This document shows positions 34,501 to 42,426 of a stretch of DNA of 64,000 bases, in pieces; position 1 is the stretch's first letter; each line of letters starts with the position of its first letter. The stretch covers positions 1 to 64,000 of the forward strand of contig NZ_JAPZSP010000004.1 in the NCBI RefSeq assembly GCF_027531705.1. The letters are read 5' to 3'. Both the position numbers and the translations under genes were made by a program. Source of the stretch: Flavobacterium sp. (GTDB lineage Bacteria; Bacteroidota; Bacteroidia; Flavobacteriales; Flavobacteriaceae). The notes beneath the pieces were generated by a model. It made no database searches, was not told the DNA's origin, and was given only the letters and a program-made list of their open reading frames with translations.

Positions 34501-35001
34501 TTTTAATTGTTGTGTAGTATAATTTCCTTGCAAATTGATATTCAAAATTGGTACTTCTTCCGAAATGTTTAATTCAAATACGTTTGGTTCTACTTTACTT
34601 CCGTTGTCAAGATTTGGCCAATCAGTATCAGCTTTTGAAAAATCAACTTTGTCTTTGATTTTAGTTTTAGCATCTTCAATGGTTACTTTATCGGCAAATT
34701 CAACGATAATCATTCCATAATCTTGAAACGAACTTGACGTAATTTTTTCAACACCTGAAATGTTTTTGAATTCTTTTTCAAGTGGTTTGATGACTAATTT
34801 TTCAACATCTTCAGCTGAGTTTCCTGGGAAAACAGACGAAATGTACACTTTGTTCTCGATGATTTCTGGGAAATCTTCACGTGGCATTGTTACATAGGCA
34901 ATTACGCCTGTAACAACTATTAATAAGGTCAAGATGTAGACAGTAACACGATTGTCAACTGCCCAACTTGATATTCCGAATTCTTTATTTGTGTGACTCA
35001 T
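31531..35001 (-). CDS. RND efflux transporter permease subunit
   Basis: A 1156-residue inner-membrane proton-driven pump of the AcrB/HAE type. The TM4 proton-relay motif 'GLGMLVDDGIVVVDNV' (paired Asp), 'YEWGGAAIPLSMLMAF'-type TM2 segment and repeated porter-domain patterns in both halves ('PGNSAEDVEKLVIKPLEKEFKNISGVEKITS') are visible. It is about 100 residues longer than AcrB. The excess is a hydrophobic insert at about residues 505-590 ('KLYTIIFSVLGIVFVILGHL...IGHLAIIALGLMWLYKLKL'), before the second half begins. It is the last gene of a TetR-TolC-adaptor-RND operon, and the substrate is unknown. Confidence 0.94.
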   Translation of the reverse strand: MSHTNKEFGISSWAVDNRVTVYILTLLIVVTGVIAYVTMPREDFPEIIENKVYISSVFPGNSAEDVEKLVIKPLEKEFKNISGVEKITSSSFQDYGMIIVEFADKVTIEDAKTKIKDKVDFSKADTDWPNLDNGSKVEPNVFELNISEEVPILNINLQGNYTTQQLKKYGELLQDDIEEIPEVKKVDILGVDDKEVEIAVDIFKMTAAQVSFDEIQNAVKYENMTLSGGNLISQGSRNNIRIVGEIKDPKELENIIVKSYGGTVYLKDIAVVSFKEKEKTTYAREKGTEVVMLNVKKRSNQNMISAIEQVKEKLEKAETSYLPSNLKLTLSNDQSSRVEHQVSELSNHIIFGIVLVMIVLMFTMGLRNSLFVGAAIPLSMLMAFSILSMFGLTLNTMVLFGLVMGLGMLVDDGIVVVDNVFANMKKGMDRVTASKIGIGEIAWPVISSTATTLMAFLPFALWPGTMGKFMKYFPITLTVTLTASLFVAMVVNAAMTGGSMDIEDKNVSKKSAKLYTIIFSVLGIVFVILGHLTNSTFAKAIGHLAIIALGLMWLYKLKLYQWTQDFQHNFFPKMEDKYKNFLAKILTGKKAWFALAGIIGLLFFSFILLGIFPRKVLFFPENTPNQVITYIEYPQGTDIQKTNKATLFVEKQVISILSKYVDENTKENFLAESIVSQVGVGAGNPNVDAGSASETPFKGKVTVNFSEFKFRRDIDTNVILEEIRAKVKGIAGATVTVEKDANGPPAGYPISIQLTGTDYDLMLKEADKMIAFIDSKNIPGIERLSVDVNKESPELEVKVDRVSAGSLGVSTGQLGFNLRRSVYGQEISTYKEGDDDYNITMRMQDDQRTNENVLFNQSLTFRNQNNGQMMQVPISAVSQTEKTTTYNQIKRKNQKRIMTVYSNVLTGFNGDEITKQIQTELKGYELPKTVTYSFSGVQEEQGKNQSFLMYALFLALAGITIIIVLQFNSVSKTMVILFTVILSFSGVFYGYVIANMDFVILMTMMGIISLAGIVVKNGIVLMDFFVLLLDKKVADKHLSSHDDLSLEEIKEVIIESGKSRLRPVLLTALTAVLGLIPLAIGLNFDFFSLITDLNPHIFIGGDNVMFWGPLAWTIIFGLTYATVLTLVMVPVMFYLVKRVKYWLRDRREARKIAVEN

Positions 35002-35008
35002 AAATTTT

Positions 35009-35085
35009 AGTTTAGGAGTTTAAGAGTTTAAGAGTTTAGAAGGAACTTTTAACCTTATAAACCTTTAAACTTTTAAACTTTTTTT
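35009..35085. repeat. Octamer-repeat hairpin between adaptor and RND genes
   Basis: Four tandem GTTTAAGA-like octamers (35014-35042) are followed by the complementary words AAACCTTT, AAACTTTT, AAACTTTT, so the 84-bp spacer could form a long imperfect hairpin. The same octamer family (AAACTCTT/AAACTTTT) recurs at 38995-39030 and 45859-45901. Confidence 0.7.
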
Positions 35086-36228
35086 TTAGAAATTCAATTT
35101 CATTCCGTCTGCAATACTATTTACACCTTCGGTTACGATAATATCATTTGCTGATAATCCGCTTACAATTTCGGTTACATTATCTGATGATTTTCCAACT
35201 TTTACAATTACTTTTTTAGCAGTTCCTGTTTTTCCGTTTGAATTAGCAACTGTGAAAACAAATTTGTTTTTTTCGCCATCTTCTTGCACCACATTGGTTG
35301 GAACTACAATAGCATTTTTGTCGGTGTAATCAATAATTTTAAGTTTAGCAACTTGATTTGGACGCAATAAATTTTCTGGATTTGGAACACTAACTTCAAT
35401 ACCGAAACTTCTATTATTTGGATTTAAATAATTTCCAACTTGACGAACTCTTCCTTTATAAGTTTTTCCTAAAGAAGTTAAGAAAACATCAACTTCGGTT
35501 CCTACTTTTAACTTTCCGATATAAGTTTCAGGAACAGATGTTGAAACATACATATTTCCTAAATTTAAAATTCTCATTAAACCTTGTTGACTTGGAGCTA
35601 CAATTTGTCCTTTTTCTACAAAAACCTCATCGATTGTTCCAGAAAATGGAGCACGAATTACTGTTTTAGACAATTGCGCTCTCATTTGAGCTACACCTTT
35701 TTGAGCAGAAACCATTTGTGTTTGCGCTTGAAGAAATTGAATTTCAGAACCAATTTTTTTGTCCCAAAGATTTTTTTGTCTTTCAAAAGATGTTTTGGCT
35801 AACGCATATTGATTTTCTAAACTTGCCAATTGTTGGCTCATTCCTGCATCGTCCACTCTTCCAAGAATTTGACCTTTAGAAACTCGTTGACCAGCTTTTA
35901 CAGTTAGTGAAGTAAGATTTCCGCTGAATTCTGGTTGAACTAAGATGTTTTCTTTGGTATCAACATTTCCTTGAATTTCAAGATAATGATTGAAAACAGT
36001 GTCTTTTATTGTTGCAACAGAAACTAATGCCTCTTCGTCTTTAGCAACTACTAATGTTGCCAAAGCATCATCAATTTTAGCTAAATCTGCTTGAATTAAC
36101 GCTTTTTTTGCTTGAAGTTCTTTCGTGTTTTTTGATTTGATTAAATCGTCAATTGACTGATTGTTTTCTTTTCCTCCACATGAAAATAGTAGAATAGAAA
36201 GTGCTGAGAGTATTAATATTTTTTTCAT
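35086..36228 (-). CDS. RND efflux periplasmic adaptor (membrane fusion protein)
   Basis: A 380-residue lipoprotein adaptor (MKKILILSALSILLFSCGG, lipobox LFSC). The N-terminal coiled-coil stretch (about 25-70) is followed by the barrel-sandwich/lipoyl halves 'LTVKAGQRVSKGQILGRVDDAGM' and 'VIRAPFSGTIDEVFVEKGQIVAPSQQGLMRI', a helical hairpin between them, and the beta-barrel and membrane-proximal domains ending 'NDIIVTEGVNSIADGMKLNF'. It would link the RND pump to the TolC channel. It is 19 bp after the TolC gene on the same strand. Confidence 0.93.
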   Translation of the reverse strand: MKKILILSALSILLFSCGGKENNQSIDDLIKSKNTKELQAKKALIQADLAKIDDALATLVVAKDEEALVSVATIKDTVFNHYLEIQGNVDTKENILVQPEFSGNLTSLTVKAGQRVSKGQILGRVDDAGMSQQLASLENQYALAKTSFERQKNLWDKKIGSEIQFLQAQTQMVSAQKGVAQMRAQLSKTVIRAPFSGTIDEVFVEKGQIVAPSQQGLMRILNLGNMYVSTSVPETYIGKLKVGTEVDVFLTSLGKTYKGRVRQVGNYLNPNNRSFGIEVSVPNPENLLRPNQVAKLKIIDYTDKNAIVVPTNVVQEDGEKNKFVFTVANSNGKTGTAKKVIVKVGKSSDNVTEIVSGLSANDIIVTEGVNSIADGMKLNF

Positions 36229-36247
36229 TGTTATATTGAAGTATTGG

Positions 36248-37588
36248 TTAGTTTTTATTTAATAATTTTTCTAATGTTGCTCTTTTATTGATTACATCAA
36301 GCATTGTTTGCAAATACGTTTGTTGTGCTGAATATAATTGCTCTTGTGCTTTGGTCAAATCGAAACTACTGGCTAAACCTTCTTTAAACTTGATTTGGTT
36401 TTTGTTTTCAATACGTTCGGCTAAGTTTAGATTACTTTTAGAAGTTGTTAATTGCTCTAAACTGAATTCGTAATCGCTTTTAGCTTTTTCAAATTGCAAT
36501 TTCAGTTGTTGTTCGGTTTGAGTTAGCTGTGTTTTTGATTGTTCTAAAGCAATTTTGGCTTGTTGTGTTCTTGAACTTCTTCCGAAACTACTAAAAATGG
36601 GAACATTTAAATTTACACCTACATTAGAAAAATTTAACCATCGTTGATCTTGATTGAAAAAAGTGAATTCATTTCCAAATGAGTTGTAACCAAAATTTAC
36701 TGCTGCTCCAAGTGATGGTAAAGCTTTGCTCTTTTCTAACTTTAATAATAATTCTTTGCTTGTTAGAAGATTTTGTCCGATTTGATAATCAATATTATTG
36801 TTTACATTGAATTCTTCTTTTAGTAAAACCAAATCAACATTGTTTTGAGTTAAGACATCTAGTTTGTCATTTAATATCAAATCGTTTTGCAAATCGATTC
36901 CTAAAACAAGTTTCAACATATCATTAGCAATTGTTTTTTGACGTTTTACATTTTCTAATGAACTGTTTATAGAAGCCAAAGTAATTTGCAATTGTTCTAC
37001 ATTTTCTTCTTCAATCAAACCGTTTTTATAGATTTCTTTAGTATCTGAAAAAGTTTTTTCAAGAATAGCTTTATTTTTTTGTAAAATCAAGATGCTTTCA
37101 TCTGCCAAAAGAACATTCCCATAAGAATTGATAACAATTTCTTTTATTTCTTGATTGGTTTTGATTTTAGCATTTTCAGAAATTTTCAAATACGTTTTAG
37201 CCGATTGCAATCCAACTAAATAAGAACCATCAAAAATTAATTGGCTCAAAGTCAAACTTGAACTCATATTATGTTTTGTTCCAAAAGCAACTTCAGCAAA
37301 TTCTCCTGGTTGTCCACCGAAAATCTCTGCTGGAATTAATGACTTCTGAATTTTAATGTTGTTCTGATAACCAACATTACCATTTATTTGTGGCAAACCA
37401 ATTGTTGTTGTTTCCCATTTTTTTTGTTTAGCCGCTTCAACATCACGATTAGCATTTATAGCCGAATAGTTGTTTTGAATTGCGTGATTAATGGCTTCTT
37501 TTAGCGTAAAAGAAAACGATTCTTTCTTGTCTTGAGCCTGCAAAAATCCTGCAAACAAGAGTAAGGTTAGCATTAGTTTATTTTTCAT
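36248..37588 (-). CDS. TolC-family outer-membrane efflux channel
   Basis: A 446-residue protein with signal peptide MKNKLMLTLLLFAGFLQAQ. The internal twofold repeat of the OEP family is visible: 'FTLKEAINHAIQNNYSAINANRDVEAAKQKKWE' in half one, and a matching long helical region with 'QSKTQLTQTEQQLKLQFEKAKSDYEFSLEQLTTSKSNLNLAERI' in half two. It ends in 'YLQTMLDVINKRATLEKLLNK'. It forms the trimeric outer-membrane exit duct. It is 10 bp after the TetR gene and 19 bp before the adaptor. Confidence 0.93.
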   Translation of the reverse strand: MKNKLMLTLLLFAGFLQAQDKKESFSFTLKEAINHAIQNNYSAINANRDVEAAKQKKWETTTIGLPQINGNVGYQNNIKIQKSLIPAEIFGGQPGEFAEVAFGTKHNMSSSLTLSQLIFDGSYLVGLQSAKTYLKISENAKIKTNQEIKEIVINSYGNVLLADESILILQKNKAILEKTFSDTKEIYKNGLIEEENVEQLQITLASINSSLENVKRQKTIANDMLKLVLGIDLQNDLILNDKLDVLTQNNVDLVLLKEEFNVNNNIDYQIGQNLLTSKELLLKLEKSKALPSLGAAVNFGYNSFGNEFTFFNQDQRWLNFSNVGVNLNVPIFSSFGRSSRTQQAKIALEQSKTQLTQTEQQLKLQFEKAKSDYEFSLEQLTTSKSNLNLAERIENKNQIKFKEGLASSFDLTKAQEQLYSAQQTYLQTMLDVINKRATLEKLLNKN

Positions 37589-37598
37589 AGATTGATGA

Positions 37599-38195
37599 TT
37601 ATATATTAAGATTTGATAATTGTTTTTCTAGTTCTATAATTCCTTTTGGCGATGCAATTGCTCTAGTGTGATATTCTAATGCCTTTCCTTCTAGTATAAA
37701 AGCGTCTTTTTCTAACAAAGTGTTTTCATTTATTGAAAAAATAAGTGTGTAATAAAATTTTGTTGCAGCTTCAACATCCGTTTCTGGTCGGTAAAGTCCT
37801 TGTTGAATTCCTTTTACAATATTTTGTGTAAACATGGTGTTGCAATCCTCAATCTCGTTAGCCATCATCTTTTCATAAATTTCTGGATAATGTTTTTTGA
37901 GCTGAAAAGCAGGTGAATGATCAAACGATTGAAACATTTCCTTGAACATTTTACGCATTTCAAAATTCTCTTGGATAGCATTGTAGTTTTTGGCTACAAC
38001 TTCATCCATTAGAGTATGGATTTTTTGATGAACTACTTCTGTGCCTTCTTCTATTAGTTTTTCTTTGTTACTGAAATATTTGTAAATCGTTTTTTTAGAA
38101 ATACACATTTCGCAAGCAATATCATCCATAGTAACGCTCTTGAAACCGAGTTTCAGGAACATATCTGTCGCTTTTTTGATGATTTTTTCTTTCAT
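37599..38195 (-). CDS. TetR/AcrR-family transcriptional regulator
   Basis: A 198-residue regulator. The N-terminal helix-turn-helix 'ATDMFLKLGFKSVTMDDIACEMCISKKTIYKYFSNKEKLI' is typical of TetR. The C-terminal helical domain would bind ligand or form dimers. It heads the efflux operon. The palindrome TGGAAACT-N14-AGTTTCCA just behind its promoter, repeated upstream of the yceI-like gene, is the best candidate operator, which suggests autorepression lifted by a pump substrate. This assignment is an inference from position. Confidence 0.93.
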   Translation of the reverse strand: MKEKIIKKATDMFLKLGFKSVTMDDIACEMCISKKTIYKYFSNKEKLIEEGTEVVHQKIHTLMDEVVAKNYNAIQENFEMRKMFKEMFQSFDHSPAFQLKKHYPEIYEKMMANEIEDCNTMFTQNIVKGIQQGLYRPETDVEAATKFYYTLIFSINENTLLEKDAFILEGKALEYHTRAIASPKGIIELEKQLSNLNI

Positions 38196-38215
38196 TTTAT
38201 TCTAAATTTCGTTTG

Positions 38216-38257
38216 CAAATATAGAATGGAAACTTTGAATACAAAAATAGTTTCCAT
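38216..38257 (-). promoter_or_regulatory. Promoter and predicted TetR operator of the efflux operon
   Basis: The -7 element TATATTTG (38216-38223, minus strand) is preceded by the inverted repeat ATGGAAACT (38226-38234) / AGTTTCCAT (38249-38257) with a 14-bp spacer. A TTG in the spacer lies 18 bp from the -7 element, so a bound dimer would cover the promoter. The same arms with the same spacing occur at 38855-38884. Confidence 0.7.
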
Positions 38258-38272
38258 AGTATTTACATAAAT

Positions 38273-38815
38273 TTAACATATAGAGGTATTGGTTTCAAAT
38301 TCTAAGTTAGCCATTATATTGATGTTAGATCCAATTAGAACACCATCCTTTTGTTGATTAGAATTTGAATATAACTTAAAATCTTGACGGTTAATTTCAC
38401 CCGTAATTTCAATAAGAACCTTAGACGATTTCTGGTTAGATTCTAATTCAGCAATCTTGGCATCAAGCTCTACAGTTTTGGTAATATTGTTTATAGTCAA
38501 ATTTCCTTTCACAAAATTGATATCAGAATTAATTTTTTCAAATGAAATAGATTTAAATGTTACCAAGGGATACTCACTAGTGTTTATGTAGTCTTTCAAA
38601 TTTAAATTACTATCAAAATGCTCTAATTTCCCTTCTTTTTTATTGACATCTAAAGCAAATTCAACATTAGCATCAATAAGTTGGTTATTTACAATAGCAA
38701 TTGAGCTTGATAGATTATTAAATGAGGTGTCTAAAAATGCAATAATTGAATTTTTTACCCTTATCATAAAATCAGATTGATTACTGTTAAGATTCCATTT
38801 AGTCGTAGTCATCAT
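38273..38815 (-). CDS. YceI-like protein, cytoplasmic form
   Basis: A 180-residue protein with the YceI pattern: 'WNLNSNQSDFMIRVKNSIIAFLDTSFNNLSSSI', then 'TSEYPLVTFKSISFEK', 'VKGNLTINNITKTVELDAKI', 'GEINRQDFKLY' and 'GVLIGSNINIMANLEFE'. YceI proteins form a lipocalin-like barrel that binds polyisoprenoid-type lipids. No signal peptide is present, unlike most of the family. Its last two codons and stop (TATGTTAA region) lie inside a copy of the promoter block that also lies upstream of it. The gene therefore sits exactly between two copies of the promoter-operator region and is likely co-regulated with the efflux operon. Confidence 0.8.
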   Translation of the reverse strand: MMTTTKWNLNSNQSDFMIRVKNSIIAFLDTSFNNLSSSIAIVNNQLIDANVEFALDVNKKEGKLEHFDSNLNLKDYINTSEYPLVTFKSISFEKINSDINFVKGNLTINNITKTVELDAKIAELESNQKSSKVLIEITGEINRQDFKLYSNSNQQKDGVLIGSNINIMANLEFETNTSIC

Positions 38816-38843
38816 TTGATTATTTAATGTTAAAATTATTTTG

Positions 38844-38908
38844 CAAATGTAATATGGAAACTTTTAAAACTTAAAAAGTTTCCAAAGTATTTACATAAAT
38901 TTAACATT
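38844..38908 (-). promoter_or_regulatory. Promoter and predicted TetR operator of the yceI-like gene
   Basis: The -7 element TACATTTG (38844-38851) is preceded by TGGAAACTTTT (38855-38865) / AAAAGTTTCCA (38874-38884), an 11-bp inverted repeat. Beyond it, AAGTATTTACATAAATTTAA matches the region upstream of tetR. By hand count 55 of 65 bases equal 38216-38280. Confidence 0.7.
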
Positions 38909-38937
38909 TGAAAAAGTTTAGAGTTGATAAGTTTAGT

Positions 38938-38966
38938 TTGTTTTGCATAAAAAAAATATACTTTTG
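38938..38966 (+). promoter_or_regulatory. Promoter of the polyprenyl synthase gene (TTG-N18-TACTTTTG)
   Basis: TTG (38938-38940), an 18-bp spacer and TACTTTTG (38959-38966), 70 bp before the ATG. The leader that follows contains octamer repeats (AAACTTTT, AAACTCTT, AAACATCT, AAACTCTT at 38995-39030). Confidence 0.68.
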
Positions 38967-39036
38967 TAAATACAAATTTTTAAGATTAGAAAGAAAACTT
39001 TTAAACTCTTAAACATCTAAACTCTTAAACAATAAA

Positions 39037-40011
39037 ATGCACGCACTTTCTCACTATCAAGAACTTATTTCAGCATATTTTACAGAATTGCATTTGAATA
39101 AAGAACCTAAAAATCTTTATGAACCAATTGAATATATTCTTCATTTAGGCGGAAAAAGAATGCGCCCAATTTTAACTTTAATGGCAACTGAAGTTTTTGA
39201 TGTAGATTGTAAAAAAGCTCTGGCAGCAGCCACTGCAATTGAAGTTTTTCATAATTTTTCGTTAGTTCATGATGATATTATGGATGATGCTCCACTGCGA
39301 AGAGGAAACGAAACTGTTCACGAAAAATGGAATATCAATACCGGAATTCTTTCTGGTGATGCAATGCTAATTTTGGCTTACCAACATTTTGAAGAATATG
39401 AGCCAAAGATTTTTAGAGAACTAGCAAAATTATTCAGCAAAACAGCTTTAGAAGTTTGCGAAGGTCAACAATATGATGTCGATTTTGAAACGAGAGAAGA
39501 TGTTACTATTCCTGAATATCTAAAAATGATTGAATATAAAACAGCTGTTTTGGTTGGAGCTGCCATGAAAATGGGTGCAATTGTAGCCGAAACTTCTGAA
39601 GAAAATGCGAATTTGATTTATGATTTTGGTTTGAATTTAGGAATAGCCTTTCAATTGCAAGACGATTATTTAGACGCTTTTGGCGATCCTGAATCCTTTG
39701 GAAAACAAGTTGGTGGCGATATTATTGAAAACAAAAAAACCTATTTATATTTGAAAGCAATGGAATTTTCTAATGCTGATGAAAAAGAGCAATTAACCCA
39801 TTTATTTTCAATCCAACCAAATGATAATTCGGATAAAATCGAATCTGTAAAATTAATTTTCAATCAAACGAAAGCTTCTGAAGCCACTCAAAAAGCCATT
39901 CAAGATTATACTTTTAAAGCCTTTGAAACATTAGAAAAAATGAATATTTCTGATGATAAAAAAAGAATACTGAAAACTTTTGGTGAAAATTTAATGAATA
40001 GAAATGTCTAG
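39037..40011 (+). CDS. Polyprenyl diphosphate synthase (trans, short- to mid-chain)
   Basis: A 324-residue prenyltransferase. The first Asp-rich motif DDIMD is at residues 79-83 and the second, DDYLD, at 209-213; 'GGKRMRPILTL' near the start binds diphosphate. The residue five before DDIMD is Phe74, a bulky residue that in this family usually limits the product to C15-C20, so farnesyl or geranylgeranyl diphosphate is more likely than a long quinone side chain. That is an inference. It condenses isopentenyl diphosphate with allylic primers in the cytoplasm. It overlaps the next gene by 8 bp. Confidence 0.93.
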   Translation: MHALSHYQELISAYFTELHLNKEPKNLYEPIEYILHLGGKRMRPILTLMATEVFDVDCKKALAAATAIEVFHNFSLVHDDIMDDAPLRRGNETVHEKWNINTGILSGDAMLILAYQHFEEYEPKIFRELAKLFSKTALEVCEGQQYDVDFETREDVTIPEYLKMIEYKTAVLVGAAMKMGAIVAETSEENANLIYDFGLNLGIAFQLQDDYLDAFGDPESFGKQVGGDIIENKKTYLYLKAMEFSNADEKEQLTHLFSIQPNDNSDKIESVKLIFNQTKASEATQKAIQDYTFKAFETLEKMNISDDKKRILKTFGENLMNRNV

Positions 40012-40360
40012 TTTTGTAGTTCCAATATCAACCGATAATTTACTTTCTGAAGCAGAAAAAGAAAACTTGTACCTAAAACTAATTGAGCAATTAAACAAGG
40101 ATTTCAATTTTGCCAACGAACCAATTGATTTACCCAAAAGCACTTCGCCAAATGAACTAAAAATTCAACTTCACGAAAAAATTTATCGTTTAATTCAATA
40201 CAAATTTGCCGAATATTTGAGTTTGCTTTACATAGTTGATGTTCCTGAAGATCAAGTAAAAAAACTTGATGGTTCAGACATTATGCAACTTTCTGAACAA
40301 GTAGCTTTTCTGATTTTGAAAAGAGAATGGATGAAGGTTTGGTTTAGGAATAGGTATTAA
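40004..40360 (+). CDS. Small conserved protein of unknown function
   Basis: A 118-residue soluble protein, mainly helical, with no signal or membrane segment. Recognisable parts are 'EAEKENLYLKLIEQLNKDFNFANEPIDLPKSTSPNELKIQLHEKIYRLIQYKFAEYLSLLYIVDVPE' and a C-terminal 'AFLILKREWMKVWFRNRY'. I cannot name a family. Its ATG overlaps the polyprenyl synthase stop by 8 bp, so translation is coupled. A link to isoprenoid metabolism is only guilt by association. Its stop abuts the convergent phosphatase gene. Confidence 0.7.
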   Translation: MSSFVVPISTDNLLSEAEKENLYLKLIEQLNKDFNFANEPIDLPKSTSPNELKIQLHEKIYRLIQYKFAEYLSLLYIVDVPEDQVKKLDGSDIMQLSEQVAFLILKREWMKVWFRNRY

Positions 40361-41692
40361 TTACTCCAACTCTTTTTTCATAATCACTTTATTCCACAAT
40401 TCCTTTCCGTCTTTGTCAAAAAGAGTTAATTTTATTTGACGGTTTTCTTTTTTTCCTGTAAACGAAATAGTTCCGAAATTATGCTGAGGAAACATACTCC
40501 CAGCAACACGATATTCATTTTTTTCATTCAACATTTTTTCAGAAGCTACACCAGATGTTAATGGCGAAACCGTCCAATCATATAAGCTATAGGTGTTTGC
40601 TCTTGGCAACATCGACAATTCTGGAAAATGTCTATCGCCCGAAATAAACAAAACACCCTTTATTTTATTGTCCGCAATTTCTTTTAACAAAAGTGCTTTT
40701 TCTTCTGGATAATTTTCATAATTTTCATTATCGGCAACCGAGTTCAAAACTTGCCCACCAATAACAATAATTTTAAAATTGGCATTTGACGAACTCAAAG
40801 CGTCAATCAACCAATTGAGTTGTTCTTTTCCGAGAATGGTTTTTTCGCCTGTCAATCTATCATTTGGGGATTTAAAAAAACGATTGTCCATCAAAAAAAA
40901 CTGCGCATCGCCCCAATTGAATGTCGAATAAATTCCTTCTGAATGATTCAAATCCATGCCATAATTTTTGTTTGCCCAAAAATCCTTAAAAGCTTGCTGG
41001 GTCAAATGTTTGTTATAAAAACTTCTGTCGCTATCATTTGGACCAAAATCATGATCGTCCCAAATGGCAAAATTTTGTGTTTTGGCTAATAAGGGCTGCA
41101 TTTCTTTTATAGATCTTGAATGTGAATAGCGGTAATAAATTCCCGTTTTACTGTCATAATCGGCTTCACGCAAATAAATGTTGTCGCCACCCCAAACCAT
41201 AATATCAGGATTTTTGGCAGCAATACTTTCATAAATTTCATATTCGCTTCCGTAGGGTTTTCCTGGACGATCAAACGCCGCTTCACTGATATAGCTACAA
41301 CTTCCTAAAGCAACTGTAAAATCCGGAGCATCTTCTCGCCATTGCCATAATTTTTTGGACGAAAATGAGGTTTCATAAGGCAAAGCAACTTTTTTCTTAT
41401 TGATAAAAATGTCATATTTATATTTCTTCCCGGGTTGCAATTGATCCAAAACTATCCGAAACGTAAAACCATTTTTTTTGATTGTTGTAAAACTTTGAGT
41501 TTCAAAAATTTCTGAAGGATTGTCAATAGCAAAATATTGGATTTTAACGGATGCTTTTTCTGAAGTTTGTAACCAAATCATTGCTTCTTTCATTTCGCAA
41601 TAACCCACCATTGGTCCAGATTTCAAATTATTCTGAGCAAAAATTGAAACTGAAAATAATAAAACAAACAAATAATAAATATTTTTAAGCAT
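40361..41692 (-). CDS. PhoD-like alkaline phosphatase/phosphodiesterase, exported
   Basis: From the ATG at 41692 it has 443 residues with a signal peptide (MLKNIYYLFVLLFSVSIFAQ). A TTG-started frame to 41710 is less likely. An N-terminal fibronectin-like segment ('GPMVGYCEMKEAMIWLQTSEKASVKIQYF') precedes the metallophosphatase core: 'GSCSYISE', 'MVWGGDNIYLREADY', 'AIWDDHDFGPNDSD' (the PhoD-type metal motif) and 'LFISGDRHFPELS'. The enzyme should release phosphate from monoesters or diesters in the periplasm. There is no visible Pho-box. It is convergent with the small protein at 40004, with no gap between stops. Confidence 0.88.
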   Translation of the reverse strand: MLKNIYYLFVLLFSVSIFAQNNLKSGPMVGYCEMKEAMIWLQTSEKASVKIQYFAIDNPSEIFETQSFTTIKKNGFTFRIVLDQLQPGKKYKYDIFINKKKVALPYETSFSSKKLWQWREDAPDFTVALGSCSYISEAAFDRPGKPYGSEYEIYESIAAKNPDIMVWGGDNIYLREADYDSKTGIYYRYSHSRSIKEMQPLLAKTQNFAIWDDHDFGPNDSDRSFYNKHLTQQAFKDFWANKNYGMDLNHSEGIYSTFNWGDAQFFLMDNRFFKSPNDRLTGEKTILGKEQLNWLIDALSSSNANFKIIVIGGQVLNSVADNENYENYPEEKALLLKEIADNKIKGVLFISGDRHFPELSMLPRANTYSLYDWTVSPLTSGVASEKMLNEKNEYRVAGSMFPQHNFGTISFTGKKENRQIKLTLFDKDGKELWNKVIMKKELE

Positions 41693-41772
41693 GATAGATT
41701 TTTTAAACAAAAAAATTGCAAAATAAGTAAATAAGCAATTATTAGATATTATTAATTTGTTATTGTTTACTG

Positions 41773-42312
41773 TTAAAAGAAAACCCTAACAAAGGGCATC
41801 AAAGCATCTCCATAAACACCTTTGTCTTTATCAAATAGCATGTTATAGCGTGCCCCAATAGTTACATTTTCTGTTCGATAACCTGCCCCAACAAATAAAC
41901 CGGTATTCCAAAAATCTCTAGAAATATTTGTGTCTTCAAAATCTACATTTACGCGTAGTTGTTCTAACTCAACGGACAACTGAATTTCTTCAATAGGATT
42001 TACAAGTCCAATTAAACTTGCTCCATATTGACTTGATTTGTAAAAATCTTTTTGTTTCAAATAGCTATATTGCAATCCAAATCCTACTGAAAAATAGTTG
42101 TTTACATTGTAAATTGCACTTGGAGCAACAGAAATATTGGTAAATCCAGAACCAAACCCTAAACCGAATCCGCCACCGTATTGAACCTTTTTCCAAAAAT
42201 CACTTTTTGCTTTTATTGGTGTTGTTACTTGTGCTGAAATTGAAAAACTTAGGCTTATAAAAAATAGAAATGTTAATCTTTTTGTTAAAATATGTAAGGC
42301 ATTCTTTTTCAT
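41773..42312 (-). CDS. Outer-membrane beta-barrel protein
   Basis: A 179-residue protein with an export signal (MKKNALHILTKRLTFLFFISLSFSISAQ). The rest shows alternating strands of a small barrel ('VQYGGGFGLGFGSGFTNISVAPSAIYNVNNYFSVGFGLQYSYLKQ', 'TGLFVGAGYRTENVTIGARYNMLF') and ends in Phe ('VRVFF'), the C-terminal signature of outer-membrane barrels. Its function is unknown. It is related in style to the partial barrel at 63454. It is divergent from sucA and 81 bp downstream of no other gene, so it is a single unit. Confidence 0.78.
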   Translation of the reverse strand: MKKNALHILTKRLTFLFFISLSFSISAQVTTPIKAKSDFWKKVQYGGGFGLGFGSGFTNISVAPSAIYNVNNYFSVGFGLQYSYLKQKDFYKSSQYGASLIGLVNPIEEIQLSVELEQLRVNVDFEDTNISRDFWNTGLFVGAGYRTENVTIGARYNMLFDKDKGVYGDALMPFVRVFF

Positions 42313-42356
42313 ACTTATATATATAGTTAATTAGCGACATAAAAGTAGTAAAAACA

Positions 42357-42387
42357 TTGAAAGATTGTTATAAATATTTTACTTTTG
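42357..42387 (+). promoter_or_regulatory. sucA: Promoter of sucA (TTG-N20-TACTTTTG)
   Basis: TTG (42357-42359), a 20-bp spacer and TACTTTTG (42380-42387), 40 bp before the ATG at 42427. It would drive sucA, mntA, hepT and probably sucB. Confidence 0.65.
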
Positions 42388-42426
42388 CATAAATTTTTTA
42401 ACACAACGATTATTTTATCTAAAAAT

